From positions 21,560,111 through 21,624,110 of the forward strand of contig CM025854.1 in assembly GCA_003952965.2 (NCBI GenBank): DNA of 64,000 nucleotides, given 5' to 3'. The translations under genes and the position numbers were made by a program. The notes beneath the pieces were generated by a model. That model saw nothing but the letters and a program-made list of their open reading frames with translations. It had not been told where the DNA came from and did not search any database. The stretch is from Morella rubra. Its lineage: Eukaryota > Streptophyta > Magnoliopsida > Fagales > Myricaceae. This document shows positions 49,601 through 60,600 of the stretch, in pieces; positions within the stretch are counted from its first letter, which is position 1, and the number at the start of each line of letters is the position of its first letter.

Positions 49601-52099
49601 CCATCTATTGGATCCAAAACCCAGTGCTGGCCATGAGAACCACCCTCAGATTTGCCATTGTCGATGGCCCTCAGCACATCCTCTGCAGTTAAAGGAGATT
49701 CGGAACATGATCCATCACTGGCGAGAGTATCATTGACAAGTTTAGTAATGCGCTGTACTGTTTCCTGGCCTCTTTCGTTGCGAAGATATCCCGAATCCTA
49801 GAAAGAATTGAAATATATTCAACTGGATCTACACTTCAAGGAAGAAAAGAGACAGAATCTCATGTCTCCGGGAATTCCAGAAAAACTATACAAGGTCACC
49901 TCCTCAGCCACTAACGACAATGATTTAGAAGGAAGTTCCCTCTCCAGCATAAAACTGACCACTGCTTGTGAACCTGGAAATCACAATTAAGCAATAAAAA
50001 CAGAATGATAGTCATTTGCTATAATCCCCTAATCTTCATGGACTGGGAAAGGAGAAGAGATGAGAAATGAATGGTATAAAAGTCAAGTTGTACATTGGAT
50101 CCTTGTTAGGCAGAATAAGTCTTATAAATCCAAGAAGTTTCAAAAGCATCATTGACTAGTCTCTTGGAGTACAATCACCCAGTTTGCACTCTTTTGTGCA
50201 TATTAAATGTTATCAAAGCAGATCTAGTAAGGACTATATGGGCTTGACAGACTCTGAGAAGTGGAGGTCAGAGATTTAATGAGGAAGGTTGTAATCCTCC
50301 AGCCCCGTATGGAGTGGAAAAGGAGAAAAGATGGCAAATGAATGGTATATAGTCAAATTCCACATCGAATCCCTACTAGATAGAAATGGACCATATAATA
50401 AGAGTTTCAAAAGCAATCTTAACTAGTGCATTTGGAATACAAGTATAAGTATTGGAGTTTGCACTTTCTTGAGGTGTTAGAGTTGAAGCATATGAAACCA
50501 ATAAAAATCAGGTGCCCCCTGCACATAGGCTAGATGGTAAGAATAGGGCAAGGTTTTCATAGGTTAGGTTAAAGCAAACAGAGAGTAATTAACCTCACTA
50601 ATACACCTAGGTGAGAAGCCCAACCATGCTCTCAAAAGTACCTTATTAGCTCTAGGTGCCATAAAAATTCAGAAAACATCCTTTTACAAACACGAGTCAC
50701 ATATAATTGGGAATAAACGAAAGGCATGCACAGGAGAGTTTCTCAACGAACCATAATCAGCCACTGTGACAGGACTTTTATCTGATTTTGACTGGACGTC
50801 TGACAGCAAAAGTTCCTTTTGCACCTTCTGGAGAAATAACAACACACTCTGGAATCAGCTTGCTACAACAATGCATGCTGTATTCACAAATGTAAAATAC
50901 AGGTCAAAGTTTCCACTTGATGTCAACTGACCATCATATACTGGAAAAGGTAAATACTTGCCATCAAACCAGACAAAAGTAGGGAAACAGGGTATAAGTA
51001 TCTGCCGCACAATGTGCTCCTTATTTAATTTTAAGAAGGCTACTTTTCTATCCTCCATATCCATATAACAGGAAGAAGAAGTTTATGGACAATATAAAAA
51101 GGCAGTTAGAACCTAACAATTTTCACCGCCACAAGTCAAATAAAGTTCAAAACAACAAATTAAAGATCATTAAAAGTTTCTTGGCAAAACGCAACAGGCC
51201 ATGTGTCGTACATGACAAACTTTGATACAAAGATGAGTCGTCATGTCCATAAACATCGCAGAACCCACAAGCAACATGCCATTACAAAACAACGAACGAG
51301 AAAAACCGAAATAGTTGCAAAACTCAAAGCATTGTAATTTTCATTTCTGCTTATAGAAAAATCAGTCCAGGTCTCAAATGGAAACAAATTTTTTTTTTAA
51401 AAAAAACAACAATTAGAGATTGCAACCGAAATAGACAACAAAAAAGCAAAAGGAGATACATTCGCACAATACCGATTTCAATAATGTCAGTTTCCAAACA
51501 TAGCCACAACAAGAAGATTCATCTCCAATATCCAGCTAATCTTGTGACCAATTCGATTCTCGCTATCACTCAACTTAAACTACTACCCTCAGAATGGCGC
51601 CGACATTTATTTCAGATTCAAGGTTCTACTCACACTACATTATTATGCTCTCAGTTTTGAATCACATAACCATTTTACAGGTTTGGGTTCTCTCAAGTTA
51701 CACCATAATGCTCTGAGTTCGCTCAGATAAACGATTTTAGCTTCTGGGTCCCTCTGAAATGACAATTCCCTATCGTCAAATTCTCAACCAACACACACAT
51801 CATCCAGGATAGCAAACGACGGATATCACAAAGGGGGAACATTGTATGCCGATCACAAAATTCAAGAAAATAGAGGGCGAGAGAAATGCCTGGCACAGTC
51901 GAGCAGCGAGAGAGGCGGCTTTCTTGGCAGCCGCGAGCTCCTTGTCGTACGACATAGAGGAAAATGTTGCTGCTGCTATTACTCGCCGAGAGGTCCTTTG
52001 GCACAAGAGAGAGACAAGAAGTGGCTCGGTGGCTGCGATTTTGGGTCTGGAGAGAGAAGTAAGTTTGGGTACAACTCTGGAGCAATTTATCCTGACCAT
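46601..52099 (-). CDS. SAL1: SAL1/FRY1 bisphosphate nucleotidase
   Basis: Eight exons on the minus strand, in transcript order: 52099-51890, 50827-50752, 49973-49900, 49797-49592, 49178-48968, 48878-48780, 48696-48543, 46764-46601; 397 residues. SAL1 hydrolyses 3'-phosphoadenosine 5'-phosphate (PAP) to AMP and also acts on some inositol phosphates. In Arabidopsis it controls a chloroplast-to-nucleus stress signal. Visible motifs are SKSDKSPVTVADYGSQA, SLVAEE, the metal-site motif WVLDPIDGTKGF, EVGCLFFAEVGAGTYM, YGALSRGDGAIYLRF, WDHAAG and the end DFSKGRYLDLEAGI. The core begins at MSYDKELAAAKKAASLAARL, as in Arabidopsis; 48 residues rich in Ser/Arg/Ala precede it (MVRINCSRVVPKL...) and look like a plastid/mitochondrial transit peptide. 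Seven of eight exon ends are standard. Exon 1, however, is followed by GC (CAG, then gcattt), an apparent GC-AG intron. It is convergent with BCKDHA. Confidence 0.94.
47950..48021. repeat. 36-bp tandem repeat in SAL1 intron
   Basis: Units 47950-47985 and 47986-48021 differ by one base (ggggacgacagg, ggggacaacagg). They lie in the last intron (46765-48542). Confidence 0.9.
48274..48361. repeat. 34-bp direct repeat with spacer in SAL1 intron
   Basis: Units 48274-48307 and 48328-48361 (agact-gtcttaaac-ggaatatatactattctg) are separated by 20 bp and differ at two bases. Confidence 0.85.
50041..50455. repeat. Two diverged repeat copies in SAL1 intron 2
   Basis: Segments at about 50041-50175 and 50310-50455 share aaaggaga-aagatg, aaatgaatggtata, gtcaa-ttc-acat-gaatcc and gtttcaaaagcaatc strings in the same order. 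They are probably two old copies of one transposable element. No coding potential. Confidence 0.55.
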
Positions 52100-53398
52100 C
52101 TCCGCCTTCCTGGAATACTTGCCTTTCGGTATCGCGTGATTTGCCCCTATTAAATTAATGGGCTTGGGTGAGTAGCGGTCCAAATGTTGTTGTTTTTCAA
52201 TGTATCTTTTGTTATTTAGTTGTTTATATTTGGTTTTTTTCCATTTCCTGAGCTTTCACTTATTTTGTTGTTAACAGGTCCATGTTTTTTTTATTTCCAA
52301 TAAGCTACTCATTTTGTTGTGTTTACTGCTCAATTCCCAAGTCATTGCTATTGAAATTTCTTAGAATCATCGTACGGCTCAGTTCTAAATATTAGGTAAA
52401 AACAATCATAGCCATCAGAATTATCCAGTTCGACCAGAGAGCATAAAAAAATAGCTCTTTTTATTAGTTATTGGCAATTGAATTTTGCTAAAAAAAAATT
52501 AATCCAATATTTCCTTCTAATGTCCACGAACAACAAAGATAAAGCATTATATCTTTACTTAGAGAGAGAGAGAAAAAAACAAAACAAAACAAAGACAAAG
52601 CATTGCCTTCTCGTAAAGAGAACGATTTTCTCCTCTTCAAAAAGCATTTACAAATGGCTTGATTGGATACTCCCAAGTACTAAAGATGAATCCAAGACAA
52701 ATTTGCATATGCTTTACTCTATACAGTGAATCCAATATTACGTTTTGGCTTATTTCCCCCAAGGTTCTCTCCCTCAAGTGTGATTGTGCCTGAGAGAAGA
52801 GCAAATGTGTCTTTTGCACCCAGCTCCTTTATCCTTCTTGGGCTATAGATGGACAATAATCTGGCTCACTGGAAAAAGGTTATGGCCGTAGGCGTAGCTT
52901 CTGCCAGTAGACTTGCGCTCGGCGTCTACTTTTTCCTAACCCCATTAGCCAGTTTCAGACCGAACAAAAGTTCACAATACCTGCGAACGTAATCATTTCA
53001 TTTCCATCACATGAGCGAAATGCTACAACACCTTGAGAAGTAGTTGTCCTGTAACGAATATTTCCCCTCCCGTTGTATGGAAATCTCCAAAACTGATCAT
53101 TGGAATATTGTTAATGCCAACAAAGTTGAAACGAAGATCTTAGTGAAAACGTACCATTTTGATGCTTCTACGTATAATGCAAACAGTGATGGAATGACCT
53201 GAGAAAGTGGCTTAAATTAGAAAGTCTTCCACGTTCTCTGCAGGTGGCATGTGACGTTCTCATGCTTTGAAACTGGCACACCAGCAGATTCCCTTGGCAT
53301 CTGGAAGACTAGGATAACATTCAATAGTTTCTACATCGATGAGCAGTCACCAGTGCAGTATACAGCAGTTCACGATACTATGGATTCACTGAGAGAAC
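52100..53398. other. SAL1 promoter and maturase 3' flank
   Basis: Both neighbours are on the minus strand, so this 1.3 kb holds the SAL1 upstream region at its left and the maturase 3' UTR at its right. Short open frames here are not convincing. Confidence 0.6.
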
Positions 53399-55813
53399 TC
53401 ATTTCCACGCACCAAAATCAATGGACTGTAGTGATATGTAACCAAGATACAGATCCTTTAGATGCTGCTTACACAACCCAATCCGCCTCTGATTCAGGCT
53501 AGGATGAATACAACTTGAGAACCCTGTCTTCCAGCCCGGGAACTTCTGCCTTTCCATCACGTGAAGAGTATAAACACTTGGTGCCGGAGAAGGGCACCCC
53601 ATTACAAAACAAGTGCAAGGCCGTGACTGGGTCACCATTCTTGCTAGAGAAAGTAAACACAAACCACTACAAGATATACCATACATTAAAGCTTCATCAT
53701 TTTCATTAGCTTGGCTATCCGATTTCTCATTTGCCATCTCTTGCTCCATTTCTTGGGTTGAAGGAATCCCACTCAATTCTGAGTCGAATTGCTTTTCAAT
53801 CTCATTTTCATGTATCCGGTACTTTGCCGCTAGAGTACGAATGCAAGATTTCCTAAGTTGATCTGAAATTAAGAACTTCACCTCACTAAAATTATTGCAC
53901 TCACTGTACCATCTAAGCCAACGGCGGACAACACCAGAAAACCAGTCAATAATCTGGATGCTATCCTGTAAAATAAGCAGAGAAGTTGTACGGGGATACC
54001 CTTCAGATGTTGCTAATCCATATCGCAAAAGTCTCTTTTTTATGGCATTAACAGGAGCAATAATCTCAGTGATTGTGTCAGGTTTGCTAGAACTAAAATT
54101 TGGCAACAGAGCAAGAGTAGAAGCTGTCTCAGAAGAAACATATTCTTTTGCATGCCTCTGAAATTCATAAAAGGAGTCCCTCAGCTCTTTGGGAAGTGAT
54201 GGTTCTGCAACATACTTAGAAAGGATAATTTCCTCACTCTTTGCCGCTTTTGCTTTAACATCTTGCATCCATATCTTTAGCAGAAGCTTGTACCAATGAT
54301 CAGTTTCCATCCCAACTTTCCGGAAAGAGCCCTGGTTCAAAACAGAGTTGCTGTCAGCCAAATGCTTGATTTCAGACTCTTTAACCTTCCTCAAACCATG
54401 ACCCAGCCATTTCTTCCCAATTCTAGTAGTCCCAGCATCCCAGGCCTCTTGTTTTTGTAAAGCAAACAACTCAATCTTTTCCTTTAGCTTGTGAACAGCT
54501 TTTATAGCAGGGCTTTCTCTTACACTTCTTCTGACCAAATAGCCCAGAAAGCGTATCCCTTGAGGTCCCTCACATGGTGATACTTCCGGCTGGTTGTTGA
54601 CATCCAAGTACAAAGAGTCCTGAAGGTAACATAGAATCTCAGACTTGAAACTAAGAGCAACTTCTTTGGAACCTGAGACTGCAAAAAATATCTCGTCCAT
54701 GAAACGACAAGAATGAACTCTTATGCTAACTTCCTTTTCACTTCTGCAGCTGAGAGTGTTGCCTTTCAGCTGTCTCCTAAACCAACTGCGGAGGCTGGAA
54801 TAGGGCCGATCTTGATCAGTATGAAAACCTGGATCCAAAGCTTCATATTTCATCGACAATCTGTAAAATTCACGGTCAAAGAGATCAAGATATATATTTA
54901 TTAAAATAGGTGACAACACACCCTCTTGAGGTAGACCATGACCTTTTGGAAAACCCCCAAACTCCAAATTGAGTACTTGAGCATCAAACATGCTACGAAT
55001 GAAAGCATACAAGCCGGGATCTTCTATCTTGTCCTCCATTATCGATATGAGTTTAGCAAGGACACAAGCATCCAGTTTTTTATTTATGTGGAAGGTGAAC
55101 CACCAATCAGGATAAGAGATCTCTTTACTAATGTACCTCAATGCCGAGGAGTGTCCCCTCCCACTTCGACAACCATGAGAAATCTTAGAAAAGTGGGGCT
55201 TGTAAACAACTTCCAGAGCTATTCTGATGGCTTCCTGAACAACCTTCAACTTTAGATTGGGAAGGACAAGGGTTTCTTTTGTTGTTCCCTTTGTTGAGAT
55301 AGAGACACTATTGGCAGCGACATCAAAACTCCCACCACAAAGCTCTTCAGCCACGGATGAAAAAGAGGTTCTGTCATCATTAAGTGATAGGTGTACATTT
55401 GAATTTAGCCTTATACAGTTGTAAGCATCCTGAAGAGTGTCTGGATTGGCAATCACTTTTGCCATGAGATCTAGAAACTTCCCATCCGTGTATTGCTCCT
55501 TCACCCTCTTCTTTATGTGGAGTTCAAAAGACCTCTTGAGCTCCATTCGACTCTTGGGTTCTCTCTCATCAACAAAAGAAGATTCTTCAACTAGACAGGC
55601 TAAGTTCTCTGCCAAATTCATTTTTCCAACGCCCTTATTAGCGCCATCCTTAGCTGCTGCAGCAGAAGAAAAAGCTGGACAATATAGCAATCTTTCAGCA
55701 GATTTACCTGTTACAAGTTTCAAATGTCCTAATTCAGTAATGACAAAAGCTACATTCTCTTGTAAGAAGCTTAATAACTTAAACTTAAGGAAGCTTTTCA
55801 TTCTTATTGGCAT
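53399..55813 (-). CDS. Nuclear group II intron maturase (nMAT type)
   Basis: Intronless 804-residue protein of the nuclear-encoded mitochondrial maturase family (nMAT1-4), relatives of group II intron proteins that help splice mitochondrial introns in plants. Order: basic N-terminus (targeting region); RT-0/RT domain with VYKPHFSKISHGCRSGRG (203-220), FHINKKLDACVLAKLIS, GLPQEGVLSPILINIYLD (293-310) and RFMDEIFFAVSG (370-381); maturase X domain around YGLATSEGYPRTTSLL and WFSGVVRRWLRWYSECNN; then a Cys/His-containing C-terminal segment ending HPSLNQRRIGLCKQHLKDL, similar to the DNA-binding/endonuclease tail, which suggests the nMAT3/nMAT4 subgroup. The RT catalytic Tyr-Ala-Asp-Asp box is replaced by Phe-Met-Asp-Glu, so reverse transcriptase activity is unlikely while RNA binding and splicing are retained. 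I do not commit to a symbol. The Met at 55813 is the first in frame. Confidence 0.9.
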   Translation of the reverse strand: MPIRMKSFLKFKLLSFLQENVAFVITELGHLKLVTGKSAERLLYCPAFSSAAAAKDGANKGVGKMNLAENLACLVEESSFVDEREPKSRMELKRSFELHIKKRVKEQYTDGKFLDLMAKVIANPDTLQDAYNCIRLNSNVHLSLNDDRTSFSSVAEELCGGSFDVAANSVSISTKGTTKETLVLPNLKLKVVQEAIRIALEVVYKPHFSKISHGCRSGRGHSSALRYISKEISYPDWWFTFHINKKLDACVLAKLISIMEDKIEDPGLYAFIRSMFDAQVLNLEFGGFPKGHGLPQEGVLSPILINIYLDLFDREFYRLSMKYEALDPGFHTDQDRPYSSLRSWFRRQLKGNTLSCRSEKEVSIRVHSCRFMDEIFFAVSGSKEVALSFKSEILCYLQDSLYLDVNNQPEVSPCEGPQGIRFLGYLVRRSVRESPAIKAVHKLKEKIELFALQKQEAWDAGTTRIGKKWLGHGLRKVKESEIKHLADSNSVLNQGSFRKVGMETDHWYKLLLKIWMQDVKAKAAKSEEIILSKYVAEPSLPKELRDSFYEFQRHAKEYVSSETASTLALLPNFSSSKPDTITEIIAPVNAIKKRLLRYGLATSEGYPRTTSLLILQDSIQIIDWFSGVVRRWLRWYSECNNFSEVKFLISDQLRKSCIRTLAAKYRIHENEIEKQFDSELSGIPSTQEMEQEMANEKSDSQANENDEALMYGISCSGLCLLSLARMVTQSRPCTCFVMGCPSPAPSVYTLHVMERQKFPGWKTGFSSCIHPSLNQRRIGLCKQHLKDLYLGYISLQSIDFGAWK

Positions 55814-55865
55814 AACTAAAGGTGCATTCTCATGTAAAAAGCCTAAGGAAGCTTTTCTATTCTTC
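55752..55865. repeat. Short imperfect duplication at maturase start
   Basis: ttaaggaagcttttcattctta (about 55785-55806) recurs as ctaaggaagcttttctattctt (about 55842-55863), each preceded by a cattctc(t/a)tgtaa string. The duplication straddles the maturase start codon. Confidence 0.6.
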
Positions 55866-58860
55866 CTCGTTTTTTTTCCTTTCAGAATGGCTTATTAGAT
55901 ATCGAGGCAGTTGACTTGTGAAAGATATACCTGGATATTCTGATTTTGCTTCCGTTACCTCTACTGTCATGGAGTCAGAGCCAGAATGAGTCGACAGAAT
56001 GTGTAGTAATTCTAATGGGACTGTATGAGAGCTAAACATTACACAATGCGTTATCCAGTTGGACCAGTTCAACTTCACAGAGTCTTGTCACAGTTACTTT
56101 AGGAGACCAATTTCAAGATTCAGATACCTAGAGTTGTGATAACATCTTAGCTCCCTAAGCCTAAGGGTCCGCTTTGTCAAGGATAGCTCGAAACACAGAC
56201 CAAGTGGAGCTCATACAACTGAAACCACTCAAGTGTCAAAGGCATAGAAGTGATTCCTAAGTGCAACATTATCAAATACGTCTAAATTTAAGTAGTAGTG
56301 CCAATTTGCAACCATTAGCTTAGTATTAGCCAAAATTTCGACATGCCACATCAATGTCATATGATTCCAAATTTCCAAACTTTAAGCAACTGCCCGAAAC
56401 ACCTTGGTCTGTGATGGTATAACACCTTGAAGATAGCTGCCAAGCCGACATAAAACAAGTTACCTATATTAATCGAAAGTGTGGGAATGACTCGAGTAAG
56501 GTTCATGCTTTGCTGTATGGCAAGTTTCAGTAAGTATGCGTTGCACGCACTTGGCAACCTCACAAATCGCATTGTTGCATTACTTGCAGAGTATATCAGC
56601 TCCCATAGACTAGAATGCGCATAGCGTCAATAGAGACGCACCACTTCAAAGCTATATAAGCCCATACCATGAACTGAACAACAAATCTGTATGCACAAAC
56701 GTGACAAAATACTGCTCCCTGAGTACATGAAGAACCAGGCAAGGGATGCTTAAAGAGGCATTTTAACAAACATGTGGTCTTCAATTAAAGAGCTGAAGGA
56801 TCATACTTTCACATTAACAACCCAGGCAACAAAGACATGAGGCGGATTTTTGATATCATGAAAATTTGATACTAACGTTGGATAAATTTTGGGGAGATTT
56901 TGGCGCCCCGAGAGACTTTTCCTGGAGCTACCACCCACTTTTAAACCCAAAACCCACCAACCCGCCCGAAATGAATCTAGTCTAACAAGTTGCATAAATA
57001 GGTTCGTTGAAACTCAATCCATTACGAATGGGCCGCTTTCAAGTTGGGCTTCCAAACCACAGAAAGAAACGAAAGAAAATTACTGAAGGAAGAAGCCGAA
57101 ACGAAAAAACGACGCAAACAAAAAGCAAAACACCAAAACAAATTGGAATTTTTGGTTGTTAAAACTAATCCAGTTTTTCTAAAGGGGTCTATCTTTTCTT
57201 TTACCAAACAAAAATTAGACTCGTTATGTCAATGTCTTGGGGTACTTGAATTAGGATATATTTTTCAAGGCATGAGATCTCTTAAGTGATAGTGAGAATT
57301 GTCAAGATTTGAATTCACAACTTCAGACTCATAAAGTGACGTTTCTAAACCGGCTTCTATATTACAATATAGTTTTATCTAATGCCGTAAATAAGTGACT
57401 TTTGAGGATATTTCTAGAAGAAGATTAATTCAAAAGGAAAAAAAAAAAAAAAACGTTTAAGATAAAAACTAGAAGGAAAAAAACAAGGCGTTGAAACTGA
57501 GCTATCTGGTTTGGCGTTGATGTTGGCTTTTGATTTATGATCTGAACCCAAAATTGGCATAAAAACACCCAAGACAAAACTTGTTGGCCCCAGCGGCAAT
57601 AGAGCACTTGACGAGCCAAGCAGACCCAAAATTCATTTAATTGAGGTTTTGAATAAAATGAGTTTGCACAAACCAACTGAAACACTTCATCAATGTTAAT
57701 TAGGCAGTCAATTACTTGGGTCAGTATTAATTCCAAAATGTTGGTCGAACGTCCAAAACTCTGACCGTTTCTAGTAGATGCATGTGCTCGCGTGTAGAAC
57801 ATGTTTGTGTCTCTTCCATTCCCTCTACCAATTGATTAGAACCCCCAAATTTGAATGCATATTATTATATCAAATTCGCATATTTAGGAACTCTTAGTAT
57901 ATTCGATTAATTAATCATATGAAAATATGTCGGGGAGAGAGAGAGAGAGATTCTAGAAGATGTTTATTTGTAAAAGATTAATATTAGGAAAAAGATCCTT
58001 TATGGCGTGGATCAAGGGATTCTTCCGTGCTTTAGGGATCTCTTTCATTCTCCTTTGGCACTAGATTATGCTCATGATCAGGCGGGCCTCAGAGGTAATC
58101 CGTCTGCATCCCTCATTGTCCTCCGAAAACCTTTCTCTAAAATATGCCTTCTGCTAGTCAGGCCTAGTCGACGGTGGGGGAAAAAAACAGTCTTTCCCTA
58201 ATTCTCACCTTGTTCTGTATACGTATCTTTCAAACAAAAATTTATTTTTTACGAGATTTCTTGTATCTGAAAAATAGATGTTCTTGAACCAAATATATAT
58301 GCTAGCTTCACAACATTAGCTTGATTTGCAAGTGGGTATGTGAAAGTATGGTTCTTTTTTTTAAAAAAAAAATAAAGAAAAAATTTTTTTTAGGGATAAA
58401 TAATTTTTTTCAAAATTCAAAGATAAATAACAAATACGTAATTGCTACTACTAAATGTTGTAAAGAATGCTATACACAAATTTGGATATGTGCAATCACA
58501 CAATTTTGATCACAATTACAATGTTTAAAACTGTTTAGAATATTAATGGGAGTGGGGGGTATGGGGGTGCCTCTGGGATCTGGCTTGATGGTTTCTGAGA
58601 TTTGTCAATAACGTGGAACGAGAGAGTTTACATCTAGCTATATGGGCCTCACACATCAAATGTTAAATTGACCTGCTTACTTTTGTTGCCGATTTGTTTT
58701 TTTTTCTAATCATTACTCAAGGACTCATGAAAATTAAAGTTGCTATGCCCACCAATTAAGTCATGGCTAATATTGTTTCTTAATCACATAATTTTCCTCA
58801 TGATTCGTTTAGTGCAATTATTTTTCTAGCATGTATCAGCACGTGAGGTGTGATTACTGC
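55814..58860. other. Intergenic upstream of the maturase
   Basis: About 3 kb without a supported gene. The part next to 55813 should contain the maturase 5' UTR and promoter. The GC-richer patch at 56880-57070 is a candidate upstream exon or promoter, but nothing in it proves this. A GA microsatellite lies at 57935-57950. Confidence 0.45.
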
Positions 58861-59650
58861 AGTGGGAACCCACCAACAGAGGGACCATATAAGAAAAAAA
58901 AAATAACTAAAACTAAAAGTTTCCTTATAATGGGAGTAGAGGGGTAAAAGACCACTTTAAGCAAGTGTGGAAGATCACATGTCAGAAGCTGCTTGATGGG
59001 ATTTTTGAAGAGGGGAAAAAAAAAAAAAAGCTAGGGATCTTCGTGATATCAATCACCGTATATGTAACCCACGACTTAAATAGTTAAAGTTAATGATTTT
59101 TTGATCAACTTTGTGGAATATTATACCCTGATATCTAAAGGTAAATAGTAAAAGTTCACATGTAATTTCATTAGTCGTGATCAGACGTAGTACTATCAAA
59201 GTTTCCACAGATTGCGTGTGGCCCTCAATTAGATTGCTTTTTAGATAGGCTATGCTTGACCATACCATCTTATTGTAATAATCATCGACCAAATCTCTTG
59301 TTTAGTGGAAGTTGAAATGCTCTAATGGCAGACAAGATAGTGTTCAAAGGCCAGAAATTTCTTCATATATTTATCGCCGTCTTAAAGCATCATTTTTTGG
59401 CCTTTGTTTTGTCCTTTTGTTCCCTCTCAACTGGGGGAATATCAATGTCTGTTCCTTCCTTCTCATTTGATAGAGATATCTTAAATGGGTTCAATGATTT
59501 AATGAGAAAAAAGTAAGTAGGCTGTCTTTTCCCCCCACATTAATTACCATTTGTGTTTGTATGTATATGCAGTTATACAATATATTACATTAGGGTGCAT
59601 GGTTTGCACCTGCAATGGAAATTATAAACGAAAGGTATATATATATTTTC
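58861..59650. repeat. Tandem duplication (950-bp period), copy 1
   Basis: Noncoding unit repeated at 59831-60600. The core 58951-59649 appears identical to 59901-60599. The left edge differs by several small indels (for example cccaccaaca and cttataat present only here). Confidence 0.92.
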
Positions 59651-59830
59651 TTTTATATATTACTCAAAAAGGACCAACAAAGAAAAATTAGCCAACTCAC
59701 CAATTAGTACAACACTCCACAATTCACTTATCTCCAACTATACCTCCCACTTGCCGATTAACGTGTTTACGCTATAAGCAATTAAGGACTCATCTATGCC
59801 CAGTCATGCCGTTCCAATGTGTTGACCTGC
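59651..59830. other. Spacer between the two 950-bp units
   Basis: This 180-bp spacer resembles the sequence after copy 2 (60657-60760) with many added bases: attagtac, cttatctccaa, cacctccca and gttta elements occur in the same order in both. It reads as a noisy version of that flank. Confidence 0.6.
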
Positions 59831-60600
59831 AGTGGGAAGAGGGACCATATAAGAAAAAAAAATAACTAAAACTAAAAGTTTCGGGAGTAGAGGGGTAAAA
59901 ACCACTTTAAGCAAGTGTGGAAGATCACATGTCAGAAGCTGCTTGATGGGATTTTTGAAGAGGGGAAAAAAAAAAAAAAGCTAGGGATCTTCGTGATATC
60001 AATCACCGTATATGTAACCCACGACTTAAATAGTTAAAGTTAATGATTTTTTGATCAACTTTGTGGAATATTATACCCTGATATCTAAAGGTAAATAGTA
60101 AAAGTTCACATGTAATTTCATTAGTCGTGATCAGACGTAGTACTATCAAAGTTTCCACAGATTGCGTGTGGCCCTCAATTAGATTGCTTTTTAGATAGGC
60201 TATGCTTGACCATACCATCTTATTGTAATAATCATCGACCAAATCTCTTGTTTAGTGGAAGTTGAAATGCTCTAATGGCAGACAAGATAGTGTTCAAAGG
60301 CCAGAAATTTCTTCATATATTTATCGCCGTCTTAAAGCATCATTTTTTGGCCTTTGTTTTGTCCTTTTGTTCCCTCTCAACTGGGGGAATATCAATGTCT
60401 GTTCCTTCCTTCTCATTTGATAGAGATATCTTAAATGGGTTCAATGATTTAATGAGAAAAAAGTAAGTAGGCTGTCTTTTCCCCCCACATTAATTACCAT
60501 TTGTGTTTGTATGTATATGCAGTTATACAATATATTACATTAGGGTGCATGGTTTGCACCTGCAATGGAAATTATAAACGAAAGGTATATATATATTTTT
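59831..60600. repeat. Tandem duplication (950-bp period), copy 2
   Basis: Partner of 58861-59650. The right edge diverges at a T/A homopolymer near 60600, followed by a run of 18 A residues (60619-60636). Confidence 0.92.

Noticed and set aside
27449-55813. Cluster of organelle-targeted genes (HDA14, BCKDHA, SAL1, maturase, plus SLO2) as a functional cluster
   Set aside because: Different pathways, different strands, and organelle proteins are very common in plant genomes; nothing in the sequence links them.
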